Positions 25,661-37,200 of a stretch of 64,000 nucleotides of DNA are shown here, in pieces; the first letter of the stretch is position 1, and each line of letters starts with the position of its first letter. Made by a program: the position numbers and the translations under genes. Under the pieces are notes generated by a model that saw nothing but the letters and a program-made list of their open reading frames with translations, ran no database searches and was not told where the DNA came from. This DNA is from Bacidia rubella (taxonomy: Eukaryota; Ascomycota; Lecanoromycetes; Lecanorales; Ramalinaceae), in assembly GCA_032158265.1 (NCBI GenBank), contig JAVTIF010000006.1, forward strand, positions 1,302,001 to 1,366,000, written 5' to 3'.

Positions 25661-25801
25661 TGTTATAGATCTATAAAGAGCATTGGGGAACGCTAATCCT
25701 AATCGGGTAAAATGTCTGCTCGTCTGTATTTATATCGCACTCTCCGGTAGTTTTCCAAACTCAGATAGTACAACTCCACCAAGATCTCTCTTTTCTTAAC
25801 A
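25661..25801. repeat. Right LTR of TRIM-like element
   Basis: 141 bp, TG...CA ends preserved, directly preceded by the polypurine tract and followed by the AGAAT duplication. Confidence 0.85.
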
Positions 25802-26516
25802 AGAATAATAAATTTTAATTTATAATTCTTTCTTAGAAACATTAATTTTTATTAAATCTCTTATAAATTAGTTTCTTTATATAAGCTTTTTATTCTTAAT
25901 TTATTCATTTAAATATCTTTTTTATTATTAATTATTAATCTTAATTGCTAATTTAACTATATTTTCTAAAATTATAAGCTTTTTAATAGCTACTATTATA
26001 TTTCTTATTTTATTATATAATTTTTAATAAAATAGTATTATAAATATTAAGTTATTTTATTTAATCTTATAAATAAGTATTTTAAATATTATAGTATATA
26101 TTAATCTTAAGGATCTTTGTGTTAAGTTTTATAATTTTTTCTTAATTGCTTTTTCTTTATTAATTTCTTTAAATATTATTTTAATATATATAATAAAGTT
26201 ATTAAATAAATAAAATATTTAATTTAATTTATTATCTTATTAAGATTTCTTATTTATTATAAAGTTTTTAAAGTAAAGTATTATTTAATTAAAGGCTACT
26301 TTAGCTAATTAAAATATAATAAATATAATCTTAATTAATTAATTTAGGAATTGAATAATATATATTTTAATATATAGTTTAATTTATATAATTTACCTAT
26401 TTAGAGTGCTATATTTTCCTAAAGTTGTTTAAGATAATAACTTTAATTAAGTTTATATTTCTTATAAACTTAAGTATTAATAAAATTATATTTATATCTA
26501 ATAAATAATTAAAATA

Positions 26517-27005
26517 TAATAGTTATTTGCTTTGCAATAGCTATAGAATAATAAAATTTATTTAATAAATAATAATAAGTTTTATATATAATTATAGCAA
26601 AGCCTAATATATTAATTTAATTATAAAAGAAATGTATAATTTATTTTAAAGAGCTTTATTAAGAGTATTTAAGAATAAATCTATTTAAATAAAAAAGAAT
26701 AATATTTATATAGTCTAAAGTAAATATAAAGAATATATAGAATATATTTCCCTTATAAGCTTTATTTGCTTAAGATATATTTAATATATTATATAAGTAT
26801 TTACCTTAATAATTTACTTGTCTAACTAATAATATTCTAACTAAAGTACTTACCTATATAGTTTAGAGTATAATACTTTTTTTATAAGCTTTATTTATTT
26901 AAAATATATTTAATATATTATATAAATATTTATTTTAATAGTTTGCTTATTTATCTAATAGTATTTAACTAAAATATTTATTTATATAGCTTAAAGTATA
27001 ATATT
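26517..27005. repeat. LTR 2 of composite element, with internal duplication
   Basis: Shared LTR between the two internal regions. Its last approximately 129 bp (from ATAAGCTTTATTT at 26,755) are repeated in tandem starting at 26,884, so this copy is about 489 bp instead of about 380. Confidence 0.65.
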
Positions 27006-29631
27006 ATCTTTTTATATTGCTTTTTTAAAATTTTTAGTATAATATTATAAAAACTATAAAAAGCAAGGTTTTAATTTTTAATTTTATTTATTTTTTATTT
27101 TTTATTATTTTCTTTTTATTTTTTTATTATATTTAACTAAATTTATAAGCGCTATTTTTATTTATTTTAATTATTATATTTTTAAAGTAAAAAAATACTT
27201 TTATTTTGCTTTTTTTATATTTAATTTAATAAACGAGAAAAATATTATATTCTTAATAACTAAAAGTACTATAAAAACTAGATTTTTATTAGTTTATAAA
27301 AATACTATAATATATTTATCTTAGAATATACTTATATTTTTTCAATTTTTATCTTTTATATTTCCTTTTTTAATTTCTTTTAAGAAACTATATTTAAAGA
27401 AAAAAAAGGAAATTTATATTAATCTTAAAAATTTAATCTATAAAAATTTAAAAAAAAAGGGAAAAGATTATTTCTTATTATTATATTTTAGCTTAAAATA
27501 TAGCTAAATAGCAATGTTTTTCTATTTTATATTATTCTTTAAATTATTATAAAAAAGATATAGTTAAATAAAAGGTTAATATTTTATATAAACTTAAATC
27601 TCTTAATAAAAAGATTCCTAGCAATATTATAAATATTATTATTATTTTAAAAAAACTTTAATTAATTATTATCTAAAATTAATTTTAATATTTCATAATT
27701 TTGGGTTATTTATATTAATTTATTTCTTTAAAGTAAGGTATTTAATTAAAAATTCTAGTTTAAGTATATTTAAAGTATTTAGTTAAAGATTCTAGCTTAA
27801 ATAACTGCTATATTAATATACTTTAATATTAAATATAAATTATTCTTAAAATAAAAATTAATATTTTTATTATTTTTTTCTTTGCTTTTAACACTTATTT
27901 TAGATTTTTTCTTTTGTCTTTTATTATTAAATTTTTTTTATAATAAAAAACTAAATATTAAAAGCTTATTATTATTTTAAAAATTATTATTAAAGTATAA
28001 TATTAGTAGCTATTAAGTGCTTTAAGTTAATTTAAAAAATAATTTTTAATTATTTAAATTATTAATTAAATTTTTATTAGAAAAAACTAAAAAGTCTTTT
28101 TTTATTAAGTATAAAATATAAATCTTTTAGACTTTCTTAACTTTTTTAGGGTCTTTTATAAAATTTTAATTAAATTAACTTAACTTTCTTTTAAAAAGTT
28201 TTTATAATTTTATATTCACCAGATCCCCTAATATTTTAAACTTTTTATTATACTTAATAATACTTATTTATTTTATTTAATTACTATTATTTAGATTATT
28301 AATAAAGTTTTTATAAATTAGAATATTAATAGTCTATAGTTTAAAACTTATATACTTAATATTCTTGTTTTTTATCTCTAAAATATTTATATCTTTTCTT
28401 TATTATTTACTAAGTATTATAAAAATTTTTAGTATTTTATATAATTTTGAATAATATTATATTAATTAATTTATATTTAATTTAAATATTAATATTTCTT
28501 AATTTAAGATTATTATCTTTATTAGTTATTAATATATATTTATTTTTTATCTTAAAAAAACTTACTATTTTTTTGATTAATTCTATTGTTATTGTATTTT
28601 CTTTTTCTCTTATAATCAATACTATTATTTATTTTTCCTTAATTTTTAATTCTATTACTATAACTAATAGTTTCTTAATTTTAAAAAAAGAGTATTAAAC
28701 TTTTAACTTTTTAATTAATATTGTTTTTTATAGCTTTTTTAAATATTATCTTAATCTCTATTTTTTCAAAATATATATTAAATAATTGTTATTATAATAA
28801 GCAATTTATATTAATTTTATATAGTTATTTATATTGCTTAATTTTTTTTTTAAAATATTTTAATTTATTATTTTAATATTTTAATTATTTTTTTAAAATA
28901 ATTTCTTTTAATATATTTTAATTTATTATAAAAATAATAAATTTTAGTTTATAATTTTTTTTTAAAAAACATTAATTTCTATTAGATTTTATATAAGTTA
29001 ATTTCTTTATATAAGCTTTTTATTTCTAATTTAATTATTTAAATATCTTTTTTATTATTAATTATTAATTTAATTATATTCTTAAAATTATAAGTTTTTT
29101 AATAGTTATTATTGTGTTTTTTATTTTATTATAGAATTTTTAATAAAATAGTATTACAAATGCTAAATTATTTTATTTAATTTTATAAGTAAGTATTTTA
29201 AATATTATAATATATATTAATACTAAAGTCTTCTGTTTTAAATTTTATAATTTTTTTTATTTGTTTTTTTTATTAACTTTTTTAAATATTATTTTAATAT
29301 ATATAATAAAATTATTAAATAAATAGAATATTTAATTTGTTTCGTTATTTTATTACGATTTTTGATTTATTATAAAGTCTTTTAAATAAAATATTATTTA
29401 ATTAAAAACTATCTTAGCTAAATAAAATATAGTAAATATTATTTTAATTAATTTATTTAAGAATTATATACTATATATTTTAATAAATAATTTAATTTAT
29501 ATAATTTATTTATTTAGAGTATTATATTCTTTTTTAAAATTATCTAGAGTAACTATTTTAATTGAATTTATAATTTTTATAGATTTAAATATTAATAAGA
29601 TTATATTTATATTTAATAAATAATTAAAATT

Positions 29632-30009
29632 TAATAGTTATTTGCTTTATAATAGCTATAGAATAATAAAATTCGCTTAATAAATAATAATAAGTCTTAT
29701 ATATAACTATAATAAAATATAATATATTAGCTTAGCTATTAAAAATATATACAATTTATTTTAAAAAGTTTTATTAAAAATATTTAAAAATAAATATATT
29801 AATTACTAAAAAGGAAATTTATTTAAATAAAAAAAATTTATATAGCTTAAAATAAATATAGAGAATATATAGAATATATTTCTTTTATAAGTTTTATCTA
29901 CTTAAAGTATATTTAATATATTGTACAAATATTTATTTTAGTAATTCACTTGCTTAACTAATAATATCCTAACTAAAATACCTATTTATATAGCCTAGAG
30001 TATAATATA
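29632..30009. repeat. LTR 3 of composite element
   Basis: 378 bp beginning TAATAGTTATTTGC and ending GTATAATATA, followed by the AACTA target duplication. The internal sequence just before it (TAATAAATAATTAAAAT) matches that before LTR 2. Confidence 0.7.
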
Positions 30010-30354
30010 AACTAATTTATTTTTGGGAATAAAGGTTTTAATATAATAATAATATATAGTGATTCTATTATATATAATAGTTTTATACTAAAAAAAGAAT
30101 TTTATATATTTTATTTATATATAAGAATTAAAATTGAATATTTTATATTTAATATTTAAAGATTAAAAAAGAATTATTATTATATTAAAATTAGTTTTTT
30201 ATATTCTTATTGTTTTTTAATATTAGATAAAATCTTATAATTTATTATTAAAACTATAATAATAGTTATTTTATATTAAAAAAATAATTTTAATTTCTAT
30301 TATATATATATATTATATAATATTGTTTATAAAGATATTAGAAGTACTATAATG

Positions 30355-30928
30355 TATTTACAAATTGATTTTAAGCTTAGAGAATATTTATATAAACCGA
30401 ACGATTTAAGCGTTTAAAGTAGTTTCCAAGCGCTTTAATATATTAGAAATATAATTACTAAGTGAAAAAAACAATAAAAAATTAAACTACTATATTTTTG
30501 AAAAATATATATATTATTTTATTTCTTAGTAAAAATTTATAAAATTTAAACTAGAATAGTATTTAAAATCTTGTTTCTTATTTTAAAATAGCTGTATTTT
30601 ATTTAATATTATATTTAATTTCAAAATAATAATATTTTTAGAGTTCTTGTTAAAAAAATCTTTAATATAATATATAACATTTTTTATTCAGTTTTAATAT
30701 AAGAAGAAAATTAAAAATAAAATAATATAAATTTTTTTTTAGTTAAACTAAATAAATAGATTAAATATCTAAAGCCGCTTGCGAGAACCAATATTACTTG
30801 CTAGTAAATTAGCTTATTTAGTTATTTTAAAATACTTATAAAAGTAGATATAAAATTGTTTATTTTAACTATCTTAGGTTTAAAGTATTTAAAACACTTA
30901 GATTTTACTTTACTAATTTAAAGATATA
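30355..30928. mobile_element. Family A element, RIP-decayed inverted copy
   Basis: Reverse-complement relative of 9,401-9,969. Terminal TATTTACAAATT at 30,355-30,366 and AATTTAAAGATAT near 30,916-30,928 match the family ends after C-to-T/G-to-A change. The interior aligns along its length, for example the ATTACTAAGTGAAAAAA, CTATATTTTTGAAAAA, TTCTTATTTTAAAA and GCTTGCGAGAA blocks. Nearly all differences convert GC pairs to AT, so this copy was mutated while the 9.4-kb copy was not. Confidence 0.75.
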
Positions 30929-31566
30929 GAATAATATATAAATTCTTAAAAACTAAAATAATAATAAAACATTAATTATTAAAATATATTAATTATTTTA
31001 ATTAAAATAAATTTTATTTATTATTATTATTATTTAAACTATATATTATATATAATAAATTTTATATAGTTTAAATATCTCTTTTTTAAAAATATATTTT
31101 TAAAATTTTAAAAAGTTTTAAATTATAATATAGCAAGTAATTATAATATATAGCTATAGATAATTATTTATAAGTTTCTATTTTTATTATATATAAACTC
31201 TATTGCAATAAAATTTAGTATTTTTTATATAATTTATATTATATTTCTCTATTTATTTTAACTTTTTAAGAGATTTTTTTTTTAAATTCTAAAGTTTTGT
31301 AAATTATATTTCCGAAAAAAATAACTCGGAATATTATTAAAAATAACAGATTTTATTTTATTTTTTATATTATAATATATTATATAATAATTTAGTTTAA
31401 TATTATTTATAAGACTATTAATTCTTTATTTTATAGTCAATATAATCTCCTTTAGGGAAGGGGTCTATATATAGTAAAAGTAAGAGTCTATAGATAGTAA
31501 TCTAGACTCTATGTTTAGTTATTGCTTTGATCACATAGAAGATAGTCAGTCTGAGTATTGCTTAGC
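30929..31566. other. AT-rich spacer, no recognised content
   Basis: About 640 bp between the family A copy and the family B element, very AT-rich until about 31,440 and then of more normal composition. No gene or repeat was recognised. Confidence 0.5.
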
Positions 31567-32301
31567 TACCTTAGGGGACCTTAGTAGTTTAAAAAGTTAG
31601 TATTGAGAAAATCTTTAAAATAGAGTTTTTCTTAATATTAACTTAAAATAAACTCTAAAAAAAGTTTAACTCTAATTTAACTCTTTATTGGAGTCTAACT
31701 TCTATATATATTTAACTCTAATAACATTTTTAACTCTAAATTAACTCTAATTAAGATATTTACTAGAGTAAATCTCGAGTCAATCTCGAGTTAATCTCGA
31801 GTTACAAGTTAATATTAAGCTTAATTAGAGTTCTATTATTATAAAAATCTGACTCGAGTTAGACTTTTATGCAGATTCTAACTTATACTATTTCATTAAG
31901 ATTTTATTTAAGGTTCAAAGTCTAAAAAGACGCGGTTCAACACGCTTTTTTTTTTAAGAATTCGGAGTTTTAGCCGTATTTAGCCACGCTTATGTAATAT
32001 AAATATCAGAATCACGTGATTTACGCGAATATATATATAGAATGCGCCTAAACCTTAATATTTTAATATATTATAGTAATTCTAACTTAAAAGAAAATTT
32101 TTTAATTTTTTTTTTGTCTCTTGACTCGAGTCTGACTCGAGTCTGACTCGGGCAGAGCTCTAGTACAATTTTGTATGGAGGGAGCGCCTCACTCGGATAC
32201 GAGATTGCGCTTGTCTTAAGCAGCGAAATAACTCCAAATCCGAGTCTAATTAGAGTTTAATTAGAGTTTAGCTTAGAAAACCACTAAGGTCCTGTAAGGT
32301 A
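31567..32301. mobile_element. Inverted-repeat element family B, copy 1 (MITE-like)
   Basis: About 24-bp imperfect terminal inverted repeats: CCTTAGGGGACCTTAGTAG at 31,569 and its reverse-complement partner CCACTAAGGTCCTGTAAGG ending at 32,299, bounded by a TA dinucleotide on each side as expected for Tc1/mariner-type insertion. Subterminal DNA is packed with AACTCTAATT/GAGTTAAT and CTCGAGTC motifs in both orientations (31,640-31,860 and 32,115-32,270), which could bind a transposase in trans. No coding capacity. It contains TCACGTGA at 32,012-32,019. Confidence 0.7.
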
Positions 32302-32496
32302 TGCTACAATATGTCCCACAGGTTTAAGAAGCCTTCTGCGATCAGAACCTCACTAGCAGCAGCGTAGCCAGATCTGCAGCCAACCCCAAGGGCGTCTGAG
32401 AGGTCGATCGGCCTAGCATGCTTAACCATCCTCGCAATAGGCAGGTTCGGTCGTTCTACTTTGCCATTTCCACTAGTAAGGTTCAGCCACAGATTG

Positions 32497-32753
32497 TACT
32501 CAAAAATGTTACTCAGAGGACTTGCCTTAATAGGTTGGGGGTATTAGAAGTCTGCAAAATTTGCGACTGTATTGCTACAATACTCCCGAAAATCTCTTGA
32601 AAATTGAATAAATTGCGATGTTACTCGGCGGCCAAAAAACTGCCTTTAAAAGTAATTTTAAGGGAATCTCAATATTGGGTGTGGCACTGCGGTCGCAGAC
32701 CTGAATACCCCCTACCCCTTAAGGCAAGTTCTCTGAGTAACATTTTTTGAGTA
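32497..32753. mobile_element. 257-bp MITE-like element family C, long TIRs
   Basis: Two arms of about 60-65 bp are imperfect inverted repeats: TACTCAAAAATGTTACTCAG at 32,497 pairs with CTGAGTAACATTTTTTGAGTA ending at 32,753, continuing inward through the CTTGCCTTAA and GGGGGTATT blocks to TCTGCAA/TCGCAGA. A TA dinucleotide sits at each end. The 130-bp loop has no coding capacity. It is not RIP-mutated, as expected for a repeat shorter than the usual RIP length threshold. It lies just 5' of the NLR fragment. Confidence 0.75.
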
Positions 32754-32837
32754 AAATCCGTAGCTAAACCTCACTACTGCCCTTGCGCCTCGTTAGAAAG
32801 TCTTTGAAGACCTTGCAGTGTTGTTAGTCAGTCATCT

Positions 32838-33139
32838 GTGTCTAAAAATGATTGCATAGATATGAAGAAATGCGCTATTCAGTCTAGATCCGATGCCCCT
32901 CCGTCTTATAAAGACATTAAAAGGGCAGAAAAGATTACTTTGCTACCTCCCCAGACTCTGGAGGAGAGAGTATCAGAGGTTTACCTAGCCGAAGATAGTG
33001 CAAGTGGAGATGATCACAGCCTAAAACTGCTCTCGTTGGGCGAAGTGGACAGACTGCCTCCGGCTAGTACCCTCATCTTTATACATAGATTGGGAGGTCA
33101 CTTTAGTAGGACTTGGAGTCATAAAAGAGATAGCGAATT
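32838..33139 (+). pseudogene. 5' fragment of NLR-type gene (alpha/beta hydrolase start)
   Basis: From the ATG at 32,838 the frame gives about 100 residues ending TLIFIHRLGGHFSRTWSHKRDSE. The IFxHGLGGHxxxTW block is the oxyanion/strand region that opens the SesB-like hydrolase domain at the N terminus of many fungal NLRs, with Gly to Arg in the HGLGG motif. The frame after 33,139 runs into an inverted duplicate and then AT-rich repeat DNA, so the rest of the domain is missing here. It resumes near 34,255. It is interpreted as the 5' part of the gene at 34,255-37,352, separated by an insertion. Confidence 0.6.
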
Positions 33140-33197
33140 CTTCCGGCCTACCTCTATATTCATGTTTCTTGTCCGGGCCGTTTTTCATTCCGAAGCA
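33140..33197 (-). repeat. Inverted duplicate of NLR segment 34,249-34,304
   Basis: The reverse complement contains CGGAATGAAAAACGGCCCGG, identical to 34,253-34,272, with further similarity over about 56 bp. Plus-strand translation in this stretch is therefore antisense and not real protein. Confidence 0.75.
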
Positions 33198-33362
33198 AGA
33201 ACTTCAGAATTTCAGATTTTAATCCACCAATTACTTAATAAATATAATTCTAAATTAGTTAAAACTTGGATATTTAACTATATTAATATAAATAAAGAGT
33301 TTTAAAGTTTTTATATAATTTTAACAATTATTTTAATTAATAAAACTAAGATTTTAGAAGGA

Positions 33363-34111
33363 TTTTAAAAGGTTCTTAGTAGTTAAATTCTATTGTAAAT
33401 CTATAATATTATATTTATTTATTAACAAACTATTTTAGAGAAAATACTGTAGTTTTAAAGTTAAATTTAAGTTAAATTAAAGTTTATATTTAATATAAAT
33501 AGACTTTTAAATAGAAACAATTTAATATTAACTTAAAAAATTATTTATTTTAAAACTAGCTTGTTAATAAGTTTAACTTAAATAGAACTTAGTTTAGTTT
33601 TAAATTAACTTTAATTAAACTCAATAATAAGTTTAATTTAAGTTTTTAATTTAAATAATACTTATAATAAAATTTAAAAAATGAAAATGAAAATAAAATA
33701 AAACTTTATTTTTAAATATAGATTTTCTTTATAAATATCTATATTATTTTAATTTTAACTTTAGAATTATATAATTTAAGTTAATATATATATATATATA
33801 GACCTACTAACTAAGTTCATATATTAATATAGATTAAAGTAATATATTATAATTATATAATTTTTTTTTTAAATTCCTTAAGCTTCCTTGAGCTTAGCTT
33901 AAGAATTGCTTAAAATAAACTAGAAATAAGCTTAAAATAACTTTAAAATTAACACTAGATTATATTCTTAATAATATCGACTTTATATTGAGTTAAACTT
34001 AAAAATATTATTAATTTACATTCTAAACAGGGAATAAGTTAACTTTAAAGAGATTTTGTCTCTAGTAAATCTCTAGTTAAACTTAATTAACTATAGTTTA
34101 CTAATAAGGTA
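33363..34111. mobile_element. Family B element, RIP-decayed copy 2
   Basis: About 750 bp of AT-rich DNA interrupting the NLR gene. Left end TTTTAAAAGGTTCTTAGTAG and right end GTTTACTAATAAGGTA resemble the family B termini after RIP-type change. The interior has the same TTAACTTTAATTAAACTC-like motifs and a matching TAATATATTATAATTATATAATTTT block in the same relative position. Length agrees with copy 1 (735 bp). The ends are approximate because of decay. Confidence 0.5.
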
Positions 34112-34254
34112 ATAATTAATTAAATTAAACAATAAAAATCGTAAAAAAATGCGAAAGTTAATTATTAAAATCCTATCTATCTTGATTTAAGACCAAGTCT
34201 TATTTGTTGAGTAATTGATAGGTCAAAAACCGAGGTTTTAAGGTCTTCACCTCG

Positions 34255-37200
34255 GAATGAAAAACGGCCCGGACGAGAAACGTGCATATAGGGGTAAGGT
34301 CTGGCTGCCCACGGCCGATGGGCTGCGGGCTGTTCGCATCATGTCTTTCGGTTTTGAGGCTGGCATCTTTCGCTTCACCCCTAGCATGGGACGTGTGAGC
34401 GACTTTGCGAGAACTCTGTCATTAACATAAAGGTCTATCCTGACCTATATGATGCGAAGGTATGGTGAAAGTCCTTCTGCAGATAGTGAAGTGTACCCAA
34501 ATTAAACCGTGAATCAAGTCACCTATCACCCTGGTAGCACATAGCATGGGTGGTTTGATTGCGAAAGAGGTATGTTTTGAATAATGTAAAAGACGTGAGA
34601 ACTAGAGAAACTGAATTTCATCACAGGCGTACAATACGGCGTCAACTCAAGGGAGCGAATATTGCAACATTGCCACCAGGATTTAAGGCATAGTGTGCTT
34701 CGCAACGCCTCATCGGGGAGCAACAAGCGCTACACTGCTCAAGAACCTGCTGCGCATAACGCAACTTACAGCAGCTCCGGCGAATTATCAGCGAGTTGCA
34801 GCCCGATTCTGCTCTGATAGATCACATCAATGAGACCTCTCGAAACAGTAGCAAAGACCTAGAGCTCGTGTCATTCTATGAGACGAACCCTACGCCAATA
34901 GGTCCGCTCAACAAGGCAAGTACTGTTTCGCATCTGGATCATCCATTAACACGACAATAGTTTATTGTCAGCAAAGAGTCAGCCACAATGGGGTTGCCGG
35001 GCGAATATCGAGCAGCAGTGGCTGCTAGCCACTGTAACATATGCTGGTTTCGAAACCGATACGAAGCGAATTAGCTACTAGTCACTAGGACATTAACGTC
35101 ACATGGTCAAGACAGTGCTGGGCAAAGTCACCATTGAGCAGTCGTTAGGGGAAAATACCAAAAAAGTTGACGAATATCCCCTTTCCACGGAACAAAGACT
35201 TTCTTGGTCACGAGTCAACTCTCAATCTCGCAGAAGACGAGTCTGCCAAAGGGAAAAAAGCTGGATACACGCCTATTGTTGCTTTTCATGGCTTTCCTGG
35301 AGTTGGCAAGACCCAGCTGACGATTGAATTTGCTTATCGTCATGCCATGCAATGGTCAATATTCTGGGTGCGGGCAGATAACCAGGATATCCTCCTCCAG
35401 GAGTTTCAGAAACTTGCTGAGATACTGAAAATGAAGGGTTCCCCAGACAACATTGTACTCACTGTGAAACGATGGCTCAAGGACGAGGGTGGCTCTGACT
35501 GGTCGGTGGTATTTGACAATGCCGATGATTTTCTGCCAATCGTCACGAACGGTGGGATCGCGGTCTCAAATCGACATCCTAGATTGGATCTTGCCACACG
35601 TCCAATCGAGGTTGATGTCCTTACTCGCAGTAAGGTATCCAATTATTACAACAAAGGGCGCATTGAAGCAACGGTTGACTTGGGGATTTTGGTCGATCTT
35701 CTCGGAGAAATACTACTTGCGATTGAACAAGCCGCAGTCTACATTCGAGAGAGACACATAAGTATCAAATAATTCATAAAGCTTTACGAATTGAGGAAAG
35801 CGAAAAGCCGAGTCCTTTCACTCAAGATTACGGCTAGCCGTTACACCAATACTGACTCAGTGTATGGCACTATAAGCATTGCGAGTGAAAAATTCGAGGA
35901 GATATGCCCCCTTGTCGCTCGCTTGATCAGTACTGTTGCTTTTTTGGATGCTCAAGATCTCCCACTTGACCTTCTCAGCGGCGTGCTTAGCCTCGATACT
36001 CATCCGGGTGAGCTTAGTGGTCTAGAGGATCTAGATCTACTCGATGCCTTGGAAGGCCTAGAATCCTCGGCAATTGTTCTTCGAAAGAAGCACAAAGCAA
36101 GTGTTTGGGTCCGTGTGCTTGTCCAGGCTATCGTGCTGGAAAAGCTCGACATCTCGGGAAATTGGAGCATTGGTTGCACACAGCAATGACACATATGACT
36201 CTAAAGTTCGCAGAGGCGAGAAAGGATGGAACATGGAGAACCATGCAGTCTCACGCTCCCGAAGCTAATGTCTTTAGCCGAAAGGCGATCGTTCTCTCCG
36301 GAAGCTTTCGATCAAGTTTTCAATATATTTTACATGATTCTTTGGGATATGATGCTCAACGCGCAAGAAGAGCCATCTGTTATGCAGCTTGCGATTTCAC
36401 TTGACCAGATTACTCGAGGCTTACGGTCCCCGCGATGTAAGGGCTATGCGTTATCTGCGTTTTCTAGGGCACTGGCATTACAGTGCAGGGAAGGTTCCAG
36501 AAGCCGAGGCTGCGTGCCAGAGAGCTTTGAAGAACCCGGACGGCTGGGTTTCTGCAGATGATAAAACGCTACGAGAAGTAGCACGAACCCAAGAGAATGC
36601 TATCCACCGTGTACTCACGGGATGGACAGCCCAAGAGCATCGTGATCAAGGCAAAAGAGATCACACAGCGTGCTCTGGAAATTAAGGAGGGACTGAGTTG
36701 GCCTCAACCACTCGAGATGGCATTCACTATGGAGGCGTTAGGTCATGCATGCAGAGAGCTGGGTCAAATCGACGAAGCTACCCAGCAATTTACTTCCGCA
36801 TTTGCTGACGTCAAAGCTACCATTGGCTTACGCACTACCATGTGTGTGAAGACCTTGCATAACCTTGGCGGTCATCAGCGATTGGCAGGTCTTACAAAAG
36901 CGGCCGAGAAGTCTCTCCTAACGGCTCTAGCCTGTGTAGATGAGGTATTTGGCTTTGAGCAATACACTAAGGGCAAGATTCTTAATTCTCTTGGGGCAGT
37001 ATATTACGATCTAGGCGATTGCGCGAGAAGCATAGAATGCTACAGTGAGGCTCTGGCCCTGCAAGAGAGAGTCTTCCCGGGCCAATTACACCACGAGCCC
37101 GGCAAATCGCTGATGAACATGGGTATCGTATGTCGCGCCATCGGAAACTTTGACCTTGCGCTGGTGTATGCACGGCGGGCGTTAGTGATAAGAGAGGCGG

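Larger units (their letters stand above)
24787..25801. mobile_element. 1,015-bp TRIM-like LTR element
   Basis: A miniature LTR element. A 142-bp left LTR (24,787-24,928, TGTCATGGATC...CTTGATA) and a 141-bp right LTR (25,661-25,801, TGTTATAGATC...CTTAACA) share the core GAGCATTGGGGAACGCTA and the block ATCGCACTCTCCGGTAG. A perfect 5-bp target duplication AGAAT lies at 24,782-24,786 and 25,802-25,806. A polypurine tract (AAAGGGAACAAA) precedes the right LTR, and TAGTAGCAA just after the left LTR could be a RIP-altered primer-binding site. The 732-bp interior has no coding capacity. It is inserted in the first internal region of the composite element. The LTRs differ mainly by C/T and G/A changes. 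Confidence 0.85.
22439..30009. mobile_element. Composite LTR element: LTR-int-LTR-int-LTR
   Basis: Three related LTRs (22,439-22,827; 26,517-27,005; 29,632-30,009) flank two similar internal regions. After removing the inserted TRIM-like element, the internals are about 2.67 and 2.63 kb. The outer ends are followed by the same 5-bp duplication AACTA (22,434-22,438 and 30,010-30,014), so the whole block behaves as one insertion whose internal region and LTR were duplicated, or as two copies joined by LTR recombination. LTRs begin TAATAGTT and end TATAATATA, consistent with TG...CA after RIP. The internals are too decayed to name a superfamily. At 2.6 kb they are short for a complete gag-pol, so a non-autonomous element is likely. 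Confidence 0.75.

Noticed and set aside
32418..32600. 60-codon frame upstream of the NLR fragment
   Set aside because: Half of it is the left arm of the family C MITE. No protein signal.
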